Source: an uncultured Flavobacteriales bacterium (GTDB lineage Bacteria; Bacteroidota; Bacteroidia; Flavobacteriales_D; Sanyastnellaceae). Taken from it: DNA of 61,548 nucleotides. Both the position numbers and the translations under genes were made by a program. Location of the stretch: the NCBI GenBank assembly GCA_937881575.1, contig CALGEI010000079.1, positions 1-61,548 on the forward strand. The letters run 5' to 3'. The first letter of the stretch is position 1; every line of letters starts with the position of its first letter. This document shows, piece by piece, positions 53,891 through 61,548 of the stretch. The notes below the pieces were generated by a model. The model saw only the letters and a list, made by a program, of their open reading frames with translations. It did no database searches and was not told the DNA's origin.

Positions 53891-54085
53891 TTCAAAACTT
53901 CCCGTTTTCAGCCTCACCATCGAGCTCTGCACTCCTTCGTAGACAACACCTCACCGCTCTCTCGAAACTTGTTTATCACAAAACATTGATTATCAGGTAG
54001 TTAAAATCAAAGCACTTGCGCTACGTCTGCTTATGCCTCTTGGCCCCAAGCGAACTACCTTTGCGCTTCCAAAAAGAACAGATTC
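53891..54085. other. Intergenic region between parS and the aldehyde dehydrogenase gene
   Basis: About 195 nt, moderately A+T-rich, without an ORF. It holds the -7 element TACCTTTG at 54056-54063, which would give the dehydrogenase gene a leader of about 18 nt. Short A+T-rich stretches such as TTTATCACAAAAC do not fit the DnaA box well. I do not see an origin. Confidence 0.5.
54056..54063 (+). promoter_or_regulatory. Putative -7 element of the aldehyde dehydrogenase gene
   Basis: TACCTTTG, an exact TAnnTTTG match, 22 nt before ATG 54086. The same octamer stands before lysS. Confidence 0.5.
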
Positions 54086-55618
54086 ATGGACATTCAAAAC
54101 ATTCTTTCCACACTCGGTATTCAAGATCACAATCACGGTGTCATGATTGGAACCCGTGCTTTCGGTGGTGGGGCTACCATCGATTCAATTTCACCCGTTG
54201 ATGGCAAGCGCATCGCATCCGTTTCCAGCGCAACAGCTGCTGATTATGCTGAAGTCATGAAGCACGCACAAGCCGCTTACCTTTCTTGGAAGCAAGTGCC
54301 CGCGCCGAAACGAGGAGAAGTTGTTCGTCAATTTGGAGATGCCTTACGCGCTAAGAAAGACGCCCTCGGTGCCTTGGTGAGTTACGAAATGGGTAAATCA
54401 CTCCAAGAAGGTTTGGGTGAGGTACAAGAAATGATTGATATCTGCGATTTCGCTGTTGGTCAAAGCCGTCAACTCTATGGAATGACGACACATTCTGAGC
54501 GCCCATTGCACCGAATGTATGAGCAATACCATCCCATTGGTGTAGTCGGTATTATATCCGCTTTCAACTTTCCAGTGGCCGTCTGGGCTTGGAATACCGC
54601 ACTTGCTTGGATCTGCGGTGATTCTTGTGTTTGGAAACCATCCGAAAAAAGCGCGCTCTGCTCCATCGCATGCCAGAACATCTGGAATGACGTCGCTACT
54701 GCGAACGATGTTCCTGCTGAGCTCTCTTGTGTCGTGAACGGCCTTGCAGACGTCGGTGAGATGATGAGCAATGACCCGATGGTTCCTCTCGTGAGCGCTA
54801 CAGGCAGCACCCGCATGGGCAAGGCAGTCTCCAAAGCAGTCGCTGGTCGGTTGGGACGATCGTTGCTGGAGTTGGGAGGAAACAACGCCATCATCATTGC
54901 TCCGGATGCAGACCTGAAGATGGTTGTGCCCGCAGCCGTATTTGGAGCTGTTGGAACATGTGGCCAACGCTGCACGTCTACACGCCGTATGATCATCCAT
55001 AGCTCCATTTATGAGCAGGTTAAAACCGTTCTCAAAAACGCATATGGCCAGTTGAAGATTGGAAATCCTTTGGATGAGTCCAATCATGTTGGTCCATTGA
55101 CAGATCAAGCCGCTGTTAAGATGTATCTCGACGCCGTTCAGGCCGTCAAAGACCAAGGGGGAAGCTTCGTAGTTGAAGGGGGTTTATTGGAAGGACCGGG
55201 ATATGAAAGCGGTTGTTATGTCAGCCCTAGTATCGCTGAAGCGTCCAACGACTTAGCCATTGTTCAACATGAGACATTTGCCCCACTTGTTTATTTGATG
55301 AAGTACGACACGCTTGCTGAGGCAATCGCTATCCAAAATGGCGTTGCCCAGGGCTTGTCTTCTGCGATCATGACCAACAACTTGCAAGAAGCCGAGTGGT
55401 TCTTGTCGGCCAACGGTTCTGACTGCGGTATTGCCAACGTCAACATCGGTACCTCCGGAGCAGAAATTGGAGGCGCATTCGGTGGCGAAAAAGAAACTGG
55501 AGGAGGCCGCGAATCTGGTTCTGACGCTTGGAAAGCATACATGCGTCGTCAAACCAACACCATCAATTATGGAACGACCTTGCCATTGGCGCAAGGCATT
55601 TCATTTGATTTGGGTTGA
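54086..55618 (+). CDS. ALDH7-like aldehyde dehydrogenase (aminoadipate-semialdehyde type)
   Basis: NAD-dependent aldehyde dehydrogenase, 510 aa. The NAD fold region has HPIGVVGIISAFNFPVAVWA and VWKPSEKSALCS. The catalytic glutamate lies in RSLLELGGNNAIIIAPDAD and the catalytic cysteine in GTCGQRCTSTRRMIIHSS. The glycine-rich GIANVNIGTSGAEIGGAFGG and KETGGGRESGSDAWKAYMRR close the protein. These match the antiquitin/AmaB group, which oxidises alpha-aminoadipic semialdehyde (piperideine-6-carboxylate) in lysine breakdown. No other lysine catabolic gene is near, so the substrate is inferred. The lipoprotein gene follows after one nt. Confidence 0.9.
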   Translation: MDIQNILSTLGIQDHNHGVMIGTRAFGGGATIDSISPVDGKRIASVSSATAADYAEVMKHAQAAYLSWKQVPAPKRGEVVRQFGDALRAKKDALGALVSYEMGKSLQEGLGEVQEMIDICDFAVGQSRQLYGMTTHSERPLHRMYEQYHPIGVVGIISAFNFPVAVWAWNTALAWICGDSCVWKPSEKSALCSIACQNIWNDVATANDVPAELSCVVNGLADVGEMMSNDPMVPLVSATGSTRMGKAVSKAVAGRLGRSLLELGGNNAIIIAPDADLKMVVPAAVFGAVGTCGQRCTSTRRMIIHSSIYEQVKTVLKNAYGQLKIGNPLDESNHVGPLTDQAAVKMYLDAVQAVKDQGGSFVVEGGLLEGPGYESGCYVSPSIAEASNDLAIVQHETFAPLVYLMKYDTLAEAIAIQNGVAQGLSSAIMTNNLQEAEWFLSANGSDCGIANVNIGTSGAEIGGAFGGEKETGGGRESGSDAWKAYMRRQTNTINYGTTLPLAQGISFDLG

Positions 55619-55619
55619 C

Positions 55620-56789
55620 ATGAGACTTGGTGTTATTGGGTGGTTTTGGGTGGCTTTCATGCTTGGGTGTGTTGATCAAGATGCCGCTCCTGTCAATCAG
55701 GAAATTGCGTTTCTGCTCAACGATAGCACCCAGGCTGTTTTTCCAATCATCCTGAAGAACTCCGTCTTTGAGTTGCAAAATGGAGGAGAGGTCATGTCGT
55801 TGAATCCCATCAATGACACCACCTATCTCGTTCCTGTATTCGGTGGTTCTTGGGTTGTTCATCCTGACAAATCCTTGGGTATTTGGACCGACTCCTTGCG
55901 GTCTTCTGATTACCATGTTGACTTTCAAATTCAACCCAAAACACCACGCAACAACCGTGGTGAGTTGCCCAATGGGACATGGGACATCTGGTTCGGTGAA
56001 AAAGGTGCCGATCAACAAGCAGAGGGACAGCTCGATCTCAAAATCGAGGAGGGAGTACTTCGCGGAACGATTCGCACACCCACAGGAGATTACCGGTTTT
56101 TCTCTGGGAGTTTTACTGATGGATCACTCCACATGCAAACCTATGACGGGGCGCACCTCTATTGCATTCAAGCGTTGTTACGAGACAACCAATGGGTTGA
56201 TGGGCATTTTTACAGCGGAAACCATTACCACACAACATGGAGTGCTGTTTCCGCCGCGCCGTGGATCACAGACGACGTTGTTCAAATCGTCGAAGTCACC
56301 CAAAATGACTTACGGTTCAACAGCTTCAACGTTCAAGGAGAACTGCAGCCCGTTTCTTTGGTTCCCGATTCCAACCAAGTGGTGGTGGTTGATCTACTCG
56401 GCACGTGGTGTCCCAACTGCATGGATGAAGTTCGGTTGCTTCGAGAAATCAAAGACAATCACCCACATGTTCGGATCGTTTCTGTCGCTTATGAACGCGA
56501 CACCCTTCCGTCCGATGTTTTTCGTCGATTGGCTTTCTATGCAGCACAGCTGGACATCGATTGGGAAGTTTATTGGGGGGGACGTGCTAGCAAATCTGTT
56601 GCTGCCGCAACATTCCCGTTTTTAGACGAGGTCATCAGTTTCCCAACCACCTTGTTCATTTATCCCAACGGAACCATCGCCATCCACTCTGGATTCAATG
56701 GCCCCGCTACAGGTTCTGCTTACGAGGCAGAGCACGAACGCTTCACTCACCTCGTTCACACGGGCTTATCGTTTCAAATCGACCCTTGA
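55620..56789 (+). CDS. TlpA-like thioredoxin-fold lipoprotein
   Basis: 389 aa from ATG 55620, one nt after the dehydrogenase stop. A signal peptide with lipobox is seen in RLGVIGWFWVAFMLGCVDQD (Cys17). The N-terminal ~220 residues resemble the DUF4369-type domain found before TlpA in Bacteroidota, though the match is loose. The thioredoxin-like C-terminal part has VVVDLLGTWCPNCMDEVRLL, the CPNC pair being the redox site, then VRIVSVAYERDTLPSD and FPTTLFIYPNGTIAIHSGF with the cis-proline. Probably a periplasmic thiol-disulfide reductase. Its stop abuts the convergent rpiB-peptidase stop (TGATCA). Confidence 0.88.
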   Translation: MRLGVIGWFWVAFMLGCVDQDAAPVNQEIAFLLNDSTQAVFPIILKNSVFELQNGGEVMSLNPINDTTYLVPVFGGSWVVHPDKSLGIWTDSLRSSDYHVDFQIQPKTPRNNRGELPNGTWDIWFGEKGADQQAEGQLDLKIEEGVLRGTIRTPTGDYRFFSGSFTDGSLHMQTYDGAHLYCIQALLRDNQWVDGHFYSGNHYHTTWSAVSAAPWITDDVVQIVEVTQNDLRFNSFNVQGELQPVSLVPDSNQVVVVDLLGTWCPNCMDEVRLLREIKDNHPHVRIVSVAYERDTLPSDVFRRLAFYAAQLDIDWEVYWGGRASKSVAAATFPFLDEVISFPTTLFIYPNGTIAIHSGFNGPATGSAYEAEHERFTHLVHTGLSFQIDP

Positions 56790-58739
56790 TCAGCGTTCTG
56801 GGAAGTCATTCTCGACATTCACCTCAATCCGCTTGTCTTGATTGGCCAATTGCCACGCCGTGTGAAACACGAGTTTCCCAATTTCAGCCGTCTTTTCGTA
56901 ATGAATTTTCTCTGGATCATCCCCTGGTTTGTGGTAATCCTCATGCACTCCACTGAAGTAAAAAATAACCGGGATGTTGTGCTTTGCGAAGTTGTAATGA
57001 TCAGATCGATAGTAAAACCGATTCGGATCATCCGGTGCGTTGAATGTATAGTCTAAAGTGAGTTTCGTGTGCGCGGTATTCGCGTTCTCGCTCATCTCAT
57101 GCAACTCCGTCGAGAGCTTATCCGAACCAATCAAGTAAACATAGCGATCGTCATCTGGGTGTGCTTCATCCGTTCGGCCGATCATATCTATGTTGAGGTT
57201 TGCAACTGTGTTTTCCAAAGGCCATACAGGGTGATCAGAGTACCACTCGCTTCCCAACAACCCTTTCTCTTCACCCACCACCGTCATCAGCAACACACTG
57301 CGTCTTGGGCCTTCTCCTGCGTCTACAGCCGCCATAAATGCTTGAGCCAACTCCAGGACTGTCACGGTGCCTGAACCATCATCGTCTGCTCCGTTGTGAA
57401 TTTCACCATCAATGATACCTACATGATCATAGTGGGCTGTAATCACCACCACCTCATCACGCAACACAGAGTCCCGACCCGGAATGTATCCCAACACATT
57501 TTGCGTGTTGAATTGTCCTGAGCGGTCATTTAAATTGAAAGACCAATTCCCTAGCGGCAACAACTCCGCTAGCAATTCAACCCCTTTCAATTTCTTCTTT
57601 TCAATCTTTTTCCAGCTCTTCAAGGATGATTGCTTCCACCAGCCTGCTGTAGCGCTCCCTTCCATAAAGAATGTCGGCAATCGTGTTCCCTCTGTTTCTT
57701 TTGGGTCAGGTTGATCCAAACGCATCGATTTGCGCATCAACCAGGGTTTTAAACGGCCTTTATAAGCATTCAATCCTTCACCAATAACCACCAGAGCCCT
57801 TGCTCCATTGGCTTCTGCATTCAATCGCTTCTTCTCTAAACCATCTCGCCAATTCTCTTCCGCAGCACCCTTTGTTCCAGAGAACACGATCGCCACAACC
57901 CCGTTAAAATCCTGACCTTCAAAATCCTTTTCTTCACCCCACGACGCAAACACCATGGGAAGATTTTCCATGGATTTATCACGCATTCCTGGGTAAAAAA
58001 CATAGTCCTCTAAAAAATCGAAAGACGTACCTGAGACAGTCAGGTCCCCTCCTAGGATCTGCGATCGCACCATGGGTACATCTTGATAATAACCTGCTTC
58101 CTGATACGGTTCAATGCCTACGGATTGAAAATAACTCGCTATATAAGCAGCTGCTTTTTCACACCCTGGTTCACCGGTTTCTCTGCCTTCAAACGCATCA
58201 CTCGCTAAAACCGTCAAATGATTTTCCAAATCATTCGGCTCAATGGTAGCCGCCCATTTCGTTGATTGAGCAGACAACGAACCGCACAACCCCATCAACA
58301 ACGCGAGTCCCGCACACGCTATTTTACTCACCCGTTCATTGTGTCGTCCCCCTTCGAATTCCTCCGATAAAAAAGCCCGGACAACTTCCAAAGCTTCTTC
58401 TTCTTCAATGAATCGCGCTGGGATACAAACCACGTTGGCGTCATTGTGCTTTCGAGTCAATAACGCGATTTCTCGATTCCATGCAATCCCAGCACGCACC
58501 GATTGGTGCTTATTCGCTGTCATCGCTACACCGTTTGCCGATCCACAAATCAATATTCCACGGTCCACCAATCCGTTCTCAACGTCAAGCGCTACTTGGT
58601 GTGCATGGTCCGGATAATCCACACGATCTTCTGTATCCGTGCCGCGATTGGTGACTTCATGCCCTTTGGATATTAACTCCTCTGTGATTACCTTTTTCAG
58701 TGCCGGCCCGGCGTGATCGCCACCTATCGAAATGCGCAT
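56790..58739 (-). CDS. Fused frame: ribose-5-phosphate isomerase B, signal peptide, M28 peptidase
   Basis: One open frame of 649 codons. Residues 1-140 are RpiB: ISIGGDHAGPALKKVI (base/acid pair), ILICGSANGVAMTANKHQSV with the catalytic Cys, NVVCIPARFI, and FEGGRHNERVSKI, where normal RpiB ends. Without a stop the frame runs into AGLALLMGLCGSLSAQS (about 143-159), a signal-peptide core, and then an exported M28 metallopeptidase with a PA-like insert. Metal and catalytic sites are VVITAHYDHVG, GADDDGSGTVTVLEL, VVGEEKGLLGSEWY, NLNIDMIGRT and YRSDHYNFAKHN. A GTG at 58331 could start the peptidase alone. Either a true fusion, an internal start, or loss of the rpiB stop. Confidence 0.85.
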   Translation of the reverse strand: MRISIGGDHAGPALKKVITEELISKGHEVTNRGTDTEDRVDYPDHAHQVALDVENGLVDRGILICGSANGVAMTANKHQSVRAGIAWNREIALLTRKHNDANVVCIPARFIEEEEALEVVRAFLSEEFEGGRHNERVSKIACAGLALLMGLCGSLSAQSTKWAATIEPNDLENHLTVLASDAFEGRETGEPGCEKAAAYIASYFQSVGIEPYQEAGYYQDVPMVRSQILGGDLTVSGTSFDFLEDYVFYPGMRDKSMENLPMVFASWGEEKDFEGQDFNGVVAIVFSGTKGAAEENWRDGLEKKRLNAEANGARALVVIGEGLNAYKGRLKPWLMRKSMRLDQPDPKETEGTRLPTFFMEGSATAGWWKQSSLKSWKKIEKKKLKGVELLAELLPLGNWSFNLNDRSGQFNTQNVLGYIPGRDSVLRDEVVVITAHYDHVGIIDGEIHNGADDDGSGTVTVLELAQAFMAAVDAGEGPRRSVLLMTVVGEEKGLLGSEWYSDHPVWPLENTVANLNIDMIGRTDEAHPDDDRYVYLIGSDKLSTELHEMSENANTAHTKLTLDYTFNAPDDPNRFYYRSDHYNFAKHNIPVIFYFSGVHEDYHKPGDDPEKIHYEKTAEIGKLVFHTAWQLANQDKRIEVNVENDFPER

Positions 58740-59121
58740 GGATTCAAATTTGTAGCAAGGTAATTCACAACAAGACCGTTGATATCGTTAATCTTCGGTT
58801 TACAACTCCTAATAACTCCAACTTGCTATTCCAATCCTCTTCACCTAAGCCACCAATCCTCTAAACTTTCCAAATAATTTCGTTGGAAGTTTTAGGCTCC
58901 TTTATCACCCAATTTCATCCATTTACAGACAACTTGCATCAGTGAAAAATTCACACAGTGTCCGTTTATACCGGAATGTTCATGAAGTCGTTAAACCATT
59001 GATTTACAACCTCAATTTTTCAATTACACTGTTAAGAATCCACCTCTAAATTGTTTAGAATTCAAAAAACACAGGCCCATTGAACTTCATTACCAACCGT
59101 TTCAACAGCCCTATAGTTACT
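58740..59121. other. A+T-rich intergenic region
   Basis: About 380 nt between divergent genes. I see no ORF, tRNA, strong hairpin or repeat. Near-matches to the -7 box occur before the RpiB start but none is exact. Composition is A+T-richer than most of the window, and this continues into the MORN gene. Confidence 0.5.
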
Positions 59122-60678
59122 ATGAATTATTCTTTAAGAATATACTTATATATACTATGTTGTTCATTCATAATCTCCGTTTCTGCTCAGCCTGAAATTG
59201 AAAATTGTGTCTGGACAACCTTTACTTTTGAGAATGGAAAAAAAGCAAGTGAAGGATGTTTGGTGGATGGGCAACCGGAGGGTGAATGGACAACATATTT
59301 TGAAAACGGAATTTTAAAAAGCAAGGGATCACGGAGTGAATTTGAATTGGATGGATTGTGGGAATTTTACCATGAAACTGGAGGCATACAAAGGCGAGTA
59401 GAATTTTTTAGAGGTGAGAAAAACGGGAAAGAGTGGAGTTATTCTGAAAACGAAACGCTCCTCGTAGAAAGCACATTTGAAAGAAACGTCCAGGTAGAAA
59501 ATCAACTCATTTACAACCCGAACGGGTGGTTGAAACAACGCATTCCTTTCGATGCAGGAAAACCTCATGGATGGGGCAGAGAGTGGGCAGAGGACGGTCG
59601 GGTTATTGCATTACTCGAATATGATCAAGGGCGGTTGAGATCCACCCAGCGCATCAATGCATTGGACGAGCAAAATCAAAAAAAAGGAACCTGGATAGAA
59701 TGGAATTCCATGGAACGTAAAACGGAAGAAGGTCCTTGGCGTGCAGGAAGGAGACATGGAATTTTTAAATTCTACGATGCTTTCGGTCAGCTGGATTATT
59801 TGGAAAAATTTGAATATGGTGAGGTGGTCAAAGACGCAGAAGCGACCACACCTGTTGATGTAAGAACAACAGTTCATAGCAACGGTGTTATTGCCACACG
59901 AGCAACCTATTCTGAAGGCGAAATGATTGGAGTATGGAGAGCTTACAATGATCAAGGAATTCTTGAGTCAGGTGCGTTGTATGAATCCAATAGAAAGGTA
60001 GCAGATGGAGTCACCGATGAGCAGGGGCGACGCATTGGTGCATGGATTTGGTACGATGAGATGGGCCAGAAAAAATCGACTGGAAATTATATTCTTGGTC
60101 AAGAGGATGGAGTGTGGCAATACTTCAGTCCTACAGGTCAAATGATACAGGACGGTTCCTTTCGAAATGGTTTATATCACGGTGAGTGGACGTGGTATTA
60201 TCTAGATGGTTCTGTTCATCGCAAAGAACGGTATCGCAAAGGCAAAGAAAATGGAGATTTCACAGAGTGGAGTGACACGAAATCACTACTGAATAAAGGC
60301 CGGTATGAGAATGGTTTGAAACAAGGAGTGTGGATTGAAGATGTCAATGATCACCGAGAGGAAGGAAATTATTTGGATGGTTTAAAAAACGGAGAATGGA
60401 AGCATTTTGATGCGGATGGAACGGTGCGATTCAACGGTAATTTTAGTTTTGGAATCCCGGATGGAAAACACATTTATTCTCGTGCGAATGGAAGTACCTG
60501 GCGGATCGAACGGTATGAAGGAGGTGTGAAAGAAGGAAAATGGAAACTTTACACGGAGGAAAACCTGATTGATCAAGTCATTGAATACCATCAAGGAGAG
60601 ATGATAAAAGTAGATGGCCAAACCATTCAAACAAGAAGAGAGCGTCGGATTACAAAGGAATTGAAGACAGAAGAATGA
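59122..60678 (+). CDS. Exported MORN/YwqK-type repeat protein
   Basis: 518 aa from ATG 59122, where NYSLRIYLYILCCSFIISVS is a signal peptide; the TTG at 59080 is rejected. The mature part consists of roughly 15-20 MORN-like (toxin-antitoxin YwqK-type) repeats with the pattern G-x-W-x3-Y-x3-G, for example GEWTTYFENGILKSKG, GVWQYFSPTGQMIQDG and GEWTWYYLDGSVHRKE. The function of such proteins in Bacteroidota is not established. It overlaps the downstream PAS sensor gene by four nt (ATGA), so a joint role is likely. Sequence is A+T-rich compared with the middle of the window. Confidence 0.85.
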   Translation: MNYSLRIYLYILCCSFIISVSAQPEIENCVWTTFTFENGKKASEGCLVDGQPEGEWTTYFENGILKSKGSRSEFELDGLWEFYHETGGIQRRVEFFRGEKNGKEWSYSENETLLVESTFERNVQVENQLIYNPNGWLKQRIPFDAGKPHGWGREWAEDGRVIALLEYDQGRLRSTQRINALDEQNQKKGTWIEWNSMERKTEEGPWRAGRRHGIFKFYDAFGQLDYLEKFEYGEVVKDAEATTPVDVRTTVHSNGVIATRATYSEGEMIGVWRAYNDQGILESGALYESNRKVADGVTDEQGRRIGAWIWYDEMGQKKSTGNYILGQEDGVWQYFSPTGQMIQDGSFRNGLYHGEWTWYYLDGSVHRKERYRKGKENGDFTEWSDTKSLLNKGRYENGLKQGVWIEDVNDHREEGNYLDGLKNGEWKHFDADGTVRFNGNFSFGIPDGKHIYSRANGSTWRIERYEGGVKEGKWKLYTEENLIDQVIEYHQGEMIKVDGQTIQTRRERRITKELKTEE

Positions 60679-61548
60679 CCATGAAAAAGGAAGGCACATT
60701 GTATTCGTGGTTATTTGCATTGAAGGATGCCTCGGCAGTGTATCAAAACGGTAACCTTTTGGAATCGAATGACCTTTTTGATCAATTCTTAAAACTCAAT
60801 AGCGCTGAAATTTTAGATTGGGTGGGTTCAGGTGAGCATAAAGAGTCACGGTTCAATTGGCTGGATATACACCATCAAAACCAGGTAATCGAGGCTTCAA
60901 AGCGTGCGATTTCAAATCAAGAAATCTTGGTCACTCTCCGGGATATCACATTGATTGAATCACTGAAAGAGGCACACGACACCAATGGAAGGTGGTTTAA
61001 AATGCTCAGCAATTCAACAATGGAGGGCATTGTTTTGTTAGATGACGATCGAGTGATCGACGCCAATGAACGGATGGTTGAAATTACAGGTTTCAACGAT
61101 GTCCAACAATTATTGGAAGCGGGCATTTTGGGTTTATTTCATCCAAGAGATTGGAAAAAACTATCGATTCGCCCAGGTGAGGTATTTGATTTTGAAATCG
61201 AAACCACAGGGGGATCGAAAATCAACATCGAGGCACAAATCACAAATTCGACTGACGCATCAGACACTTTACGCTCGCTTGTGATCCTGGATGTTACAGA
61301 AAAAAAACGAATCGAATACGACTTACTTCAAACAAAGGAACGGTTTCGGTTATTGGTTGAATCGAGTCCGATTGGATTGTTTCTGGTTGTTCAAAATCAA
61401 ATTCAATACACCAACCAAGCGGCGTGTGATTTGTTAGCAGTCAACGATGAAGAGTCTGTTTTTCAGGAAGACATTTCCTCCTTGTTTATTTCGACCGATC
61501 AACAGCGTATTCAAGAAGACATTGGAGCAATATACAGCGGTGAAAAAA
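60675..61548 (+). CDS. PAS-domain sensor protein (probable histidine kinase), cut by window edge
   Basis: About 291 N-terminal codons are present. The start is ATG 60675 (MTMKKEGTLYSWLFALKDAS), overlapping the MORN gene stop; ATG 60681 is an alternative. No membrane segment is seen. At least two PAS domains can be recognised: one around residue 110 (MLSNSTMEGIVLLDDDRVID, then ANERMVEITGF) and one around residue 220 (RFRLLVESSPIGLFLVVQNQ), joined by a PAC-like segment (LVILDVTEKKRIEYDLLQTK). The output domain lies outside the window; a histidine kinase is most likely from the linker type, but this is inference. Confidence 0.75.
   Translation, partial: MTMKKEGTLYSWLFALKDASAVYQNGNLLESNDLFDQFLKLNSAEILDWVGSGEHKESRFNWLDIHHQNQVIEASKRAISNQEILVTLRDITLIESLKEAHDTNGRWFKMLSNSTMEGIVLLDDDRVIDANERMVEITGFNDVQQLLEAGILGLFHPRDWKKLSIRPGEVFDFEIETTGGSKINIEAQITNSTDASDTLRSLVILDVTEKKRIEYDLLQTKERFRLLVESSPIGLFLVVQNQIQYTNQAACDLLAVNDEESVFQEDISSLFISTDQQRIQEDIGAIYSGEK

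Noticed and set aside
53891-54085. Possible oriC beside parS
   Set aside because: Only one short A+T-rich stretch, no cluster matching TTATCCACA, and no dnaA nearby. parS alone does not locate the origin.

Overview
The window is a stretch of chromosome from a member of the Bacteroidota, most likely a marine-type Flavobacteriales (Cryomorphaceae/Schleiferiaceae-like). I cannot name the genus. The evidence is a MurF-alanine racemase fusion, type IX secretion (T9SS) sorting tails of types A and B, a PorP/SprF-like protein, a DUF4175 protein, the long Bacteroidota form of urocanate hydratase, the rplM-rpsI-rpsB-tsf order, and many matches to the Bacteroidota -7 promoter element TAnnTTTG with few Shine-Dalgarno sequences. 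A perfect 16-bp parS site at 53875-53890 suggests that the right part lies in the origin-proximal region.

Layout. 1-6.7 kb (minus): a run headed by a TonB-dependent receptor, followed by a sugar-phosphate isomerase, lipB, a serine hydrolase, a LytTR regulator and rlmN (cut by the edge). 6.7-10 kb (plus): lysS, a DUF59 protein and dxr. 10-14.2 kb (minus): rplM, rpsI, rpsB, tsf, pyrH, frr, with a structured RNA candidate in the rpsB leader and a terminator after tsf. 14.2-19 kb: a barrel protein with a lamin-tail domain plus a lipoprotein (minus), then tdk and murF-alr (plus). 19-25.6 kb (minus): a tetR-tolC-MFP-RND efflux operon. 25.7-30.8 kb: hutU with a small DUF5522 gene missed by length cut-offs, then a PLP enzyme and a long amidophosphoribosyltransferase. 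30.8-33.9 kb: a T9SS cargo protein, tRNA-Leu(CAA) and typA. 33.9-36.4 kb: an A+T-rich patch with a methyltransferase and glycosyltransferases. 35.6-40.4 kb (minus): a tightly coupled run of a biotin carrier, a type-B T9SS cargo, a PorP-like protein, a histidine kinase and a glycosyltransferase. 40.4-47.6 kb: hemW, an EamA transporter, a secreted nuclease-like protein and a very large lamin-tail T9SS protein. 47.7-53.9 kb (plus): a DUF4175 protein, an RsbW-like ATPase, ybeY, mnmG, then parS. 54-58.7 kb: an ALDH7-like dehydrogenase, a TlpA-like lipoprotein, and a convergent gene in which RpiB runs in frame into a signal peptide and an M28 peptidase. 59-61.5 kb: a MORN-repeat protein coupled to a PAS sensor cut by the right edge.

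The points most worth a second look are the RpiB/M28 fused frame, the -7 elements placed 4-8 nt before start codons (possible leaderless mRNAs), the rpsB leader structure, the parS site, and the coupled T9SS-B/PorP/kinase run. No CRISPR array, insertion sequence, prophage or rRNA gene was seen.
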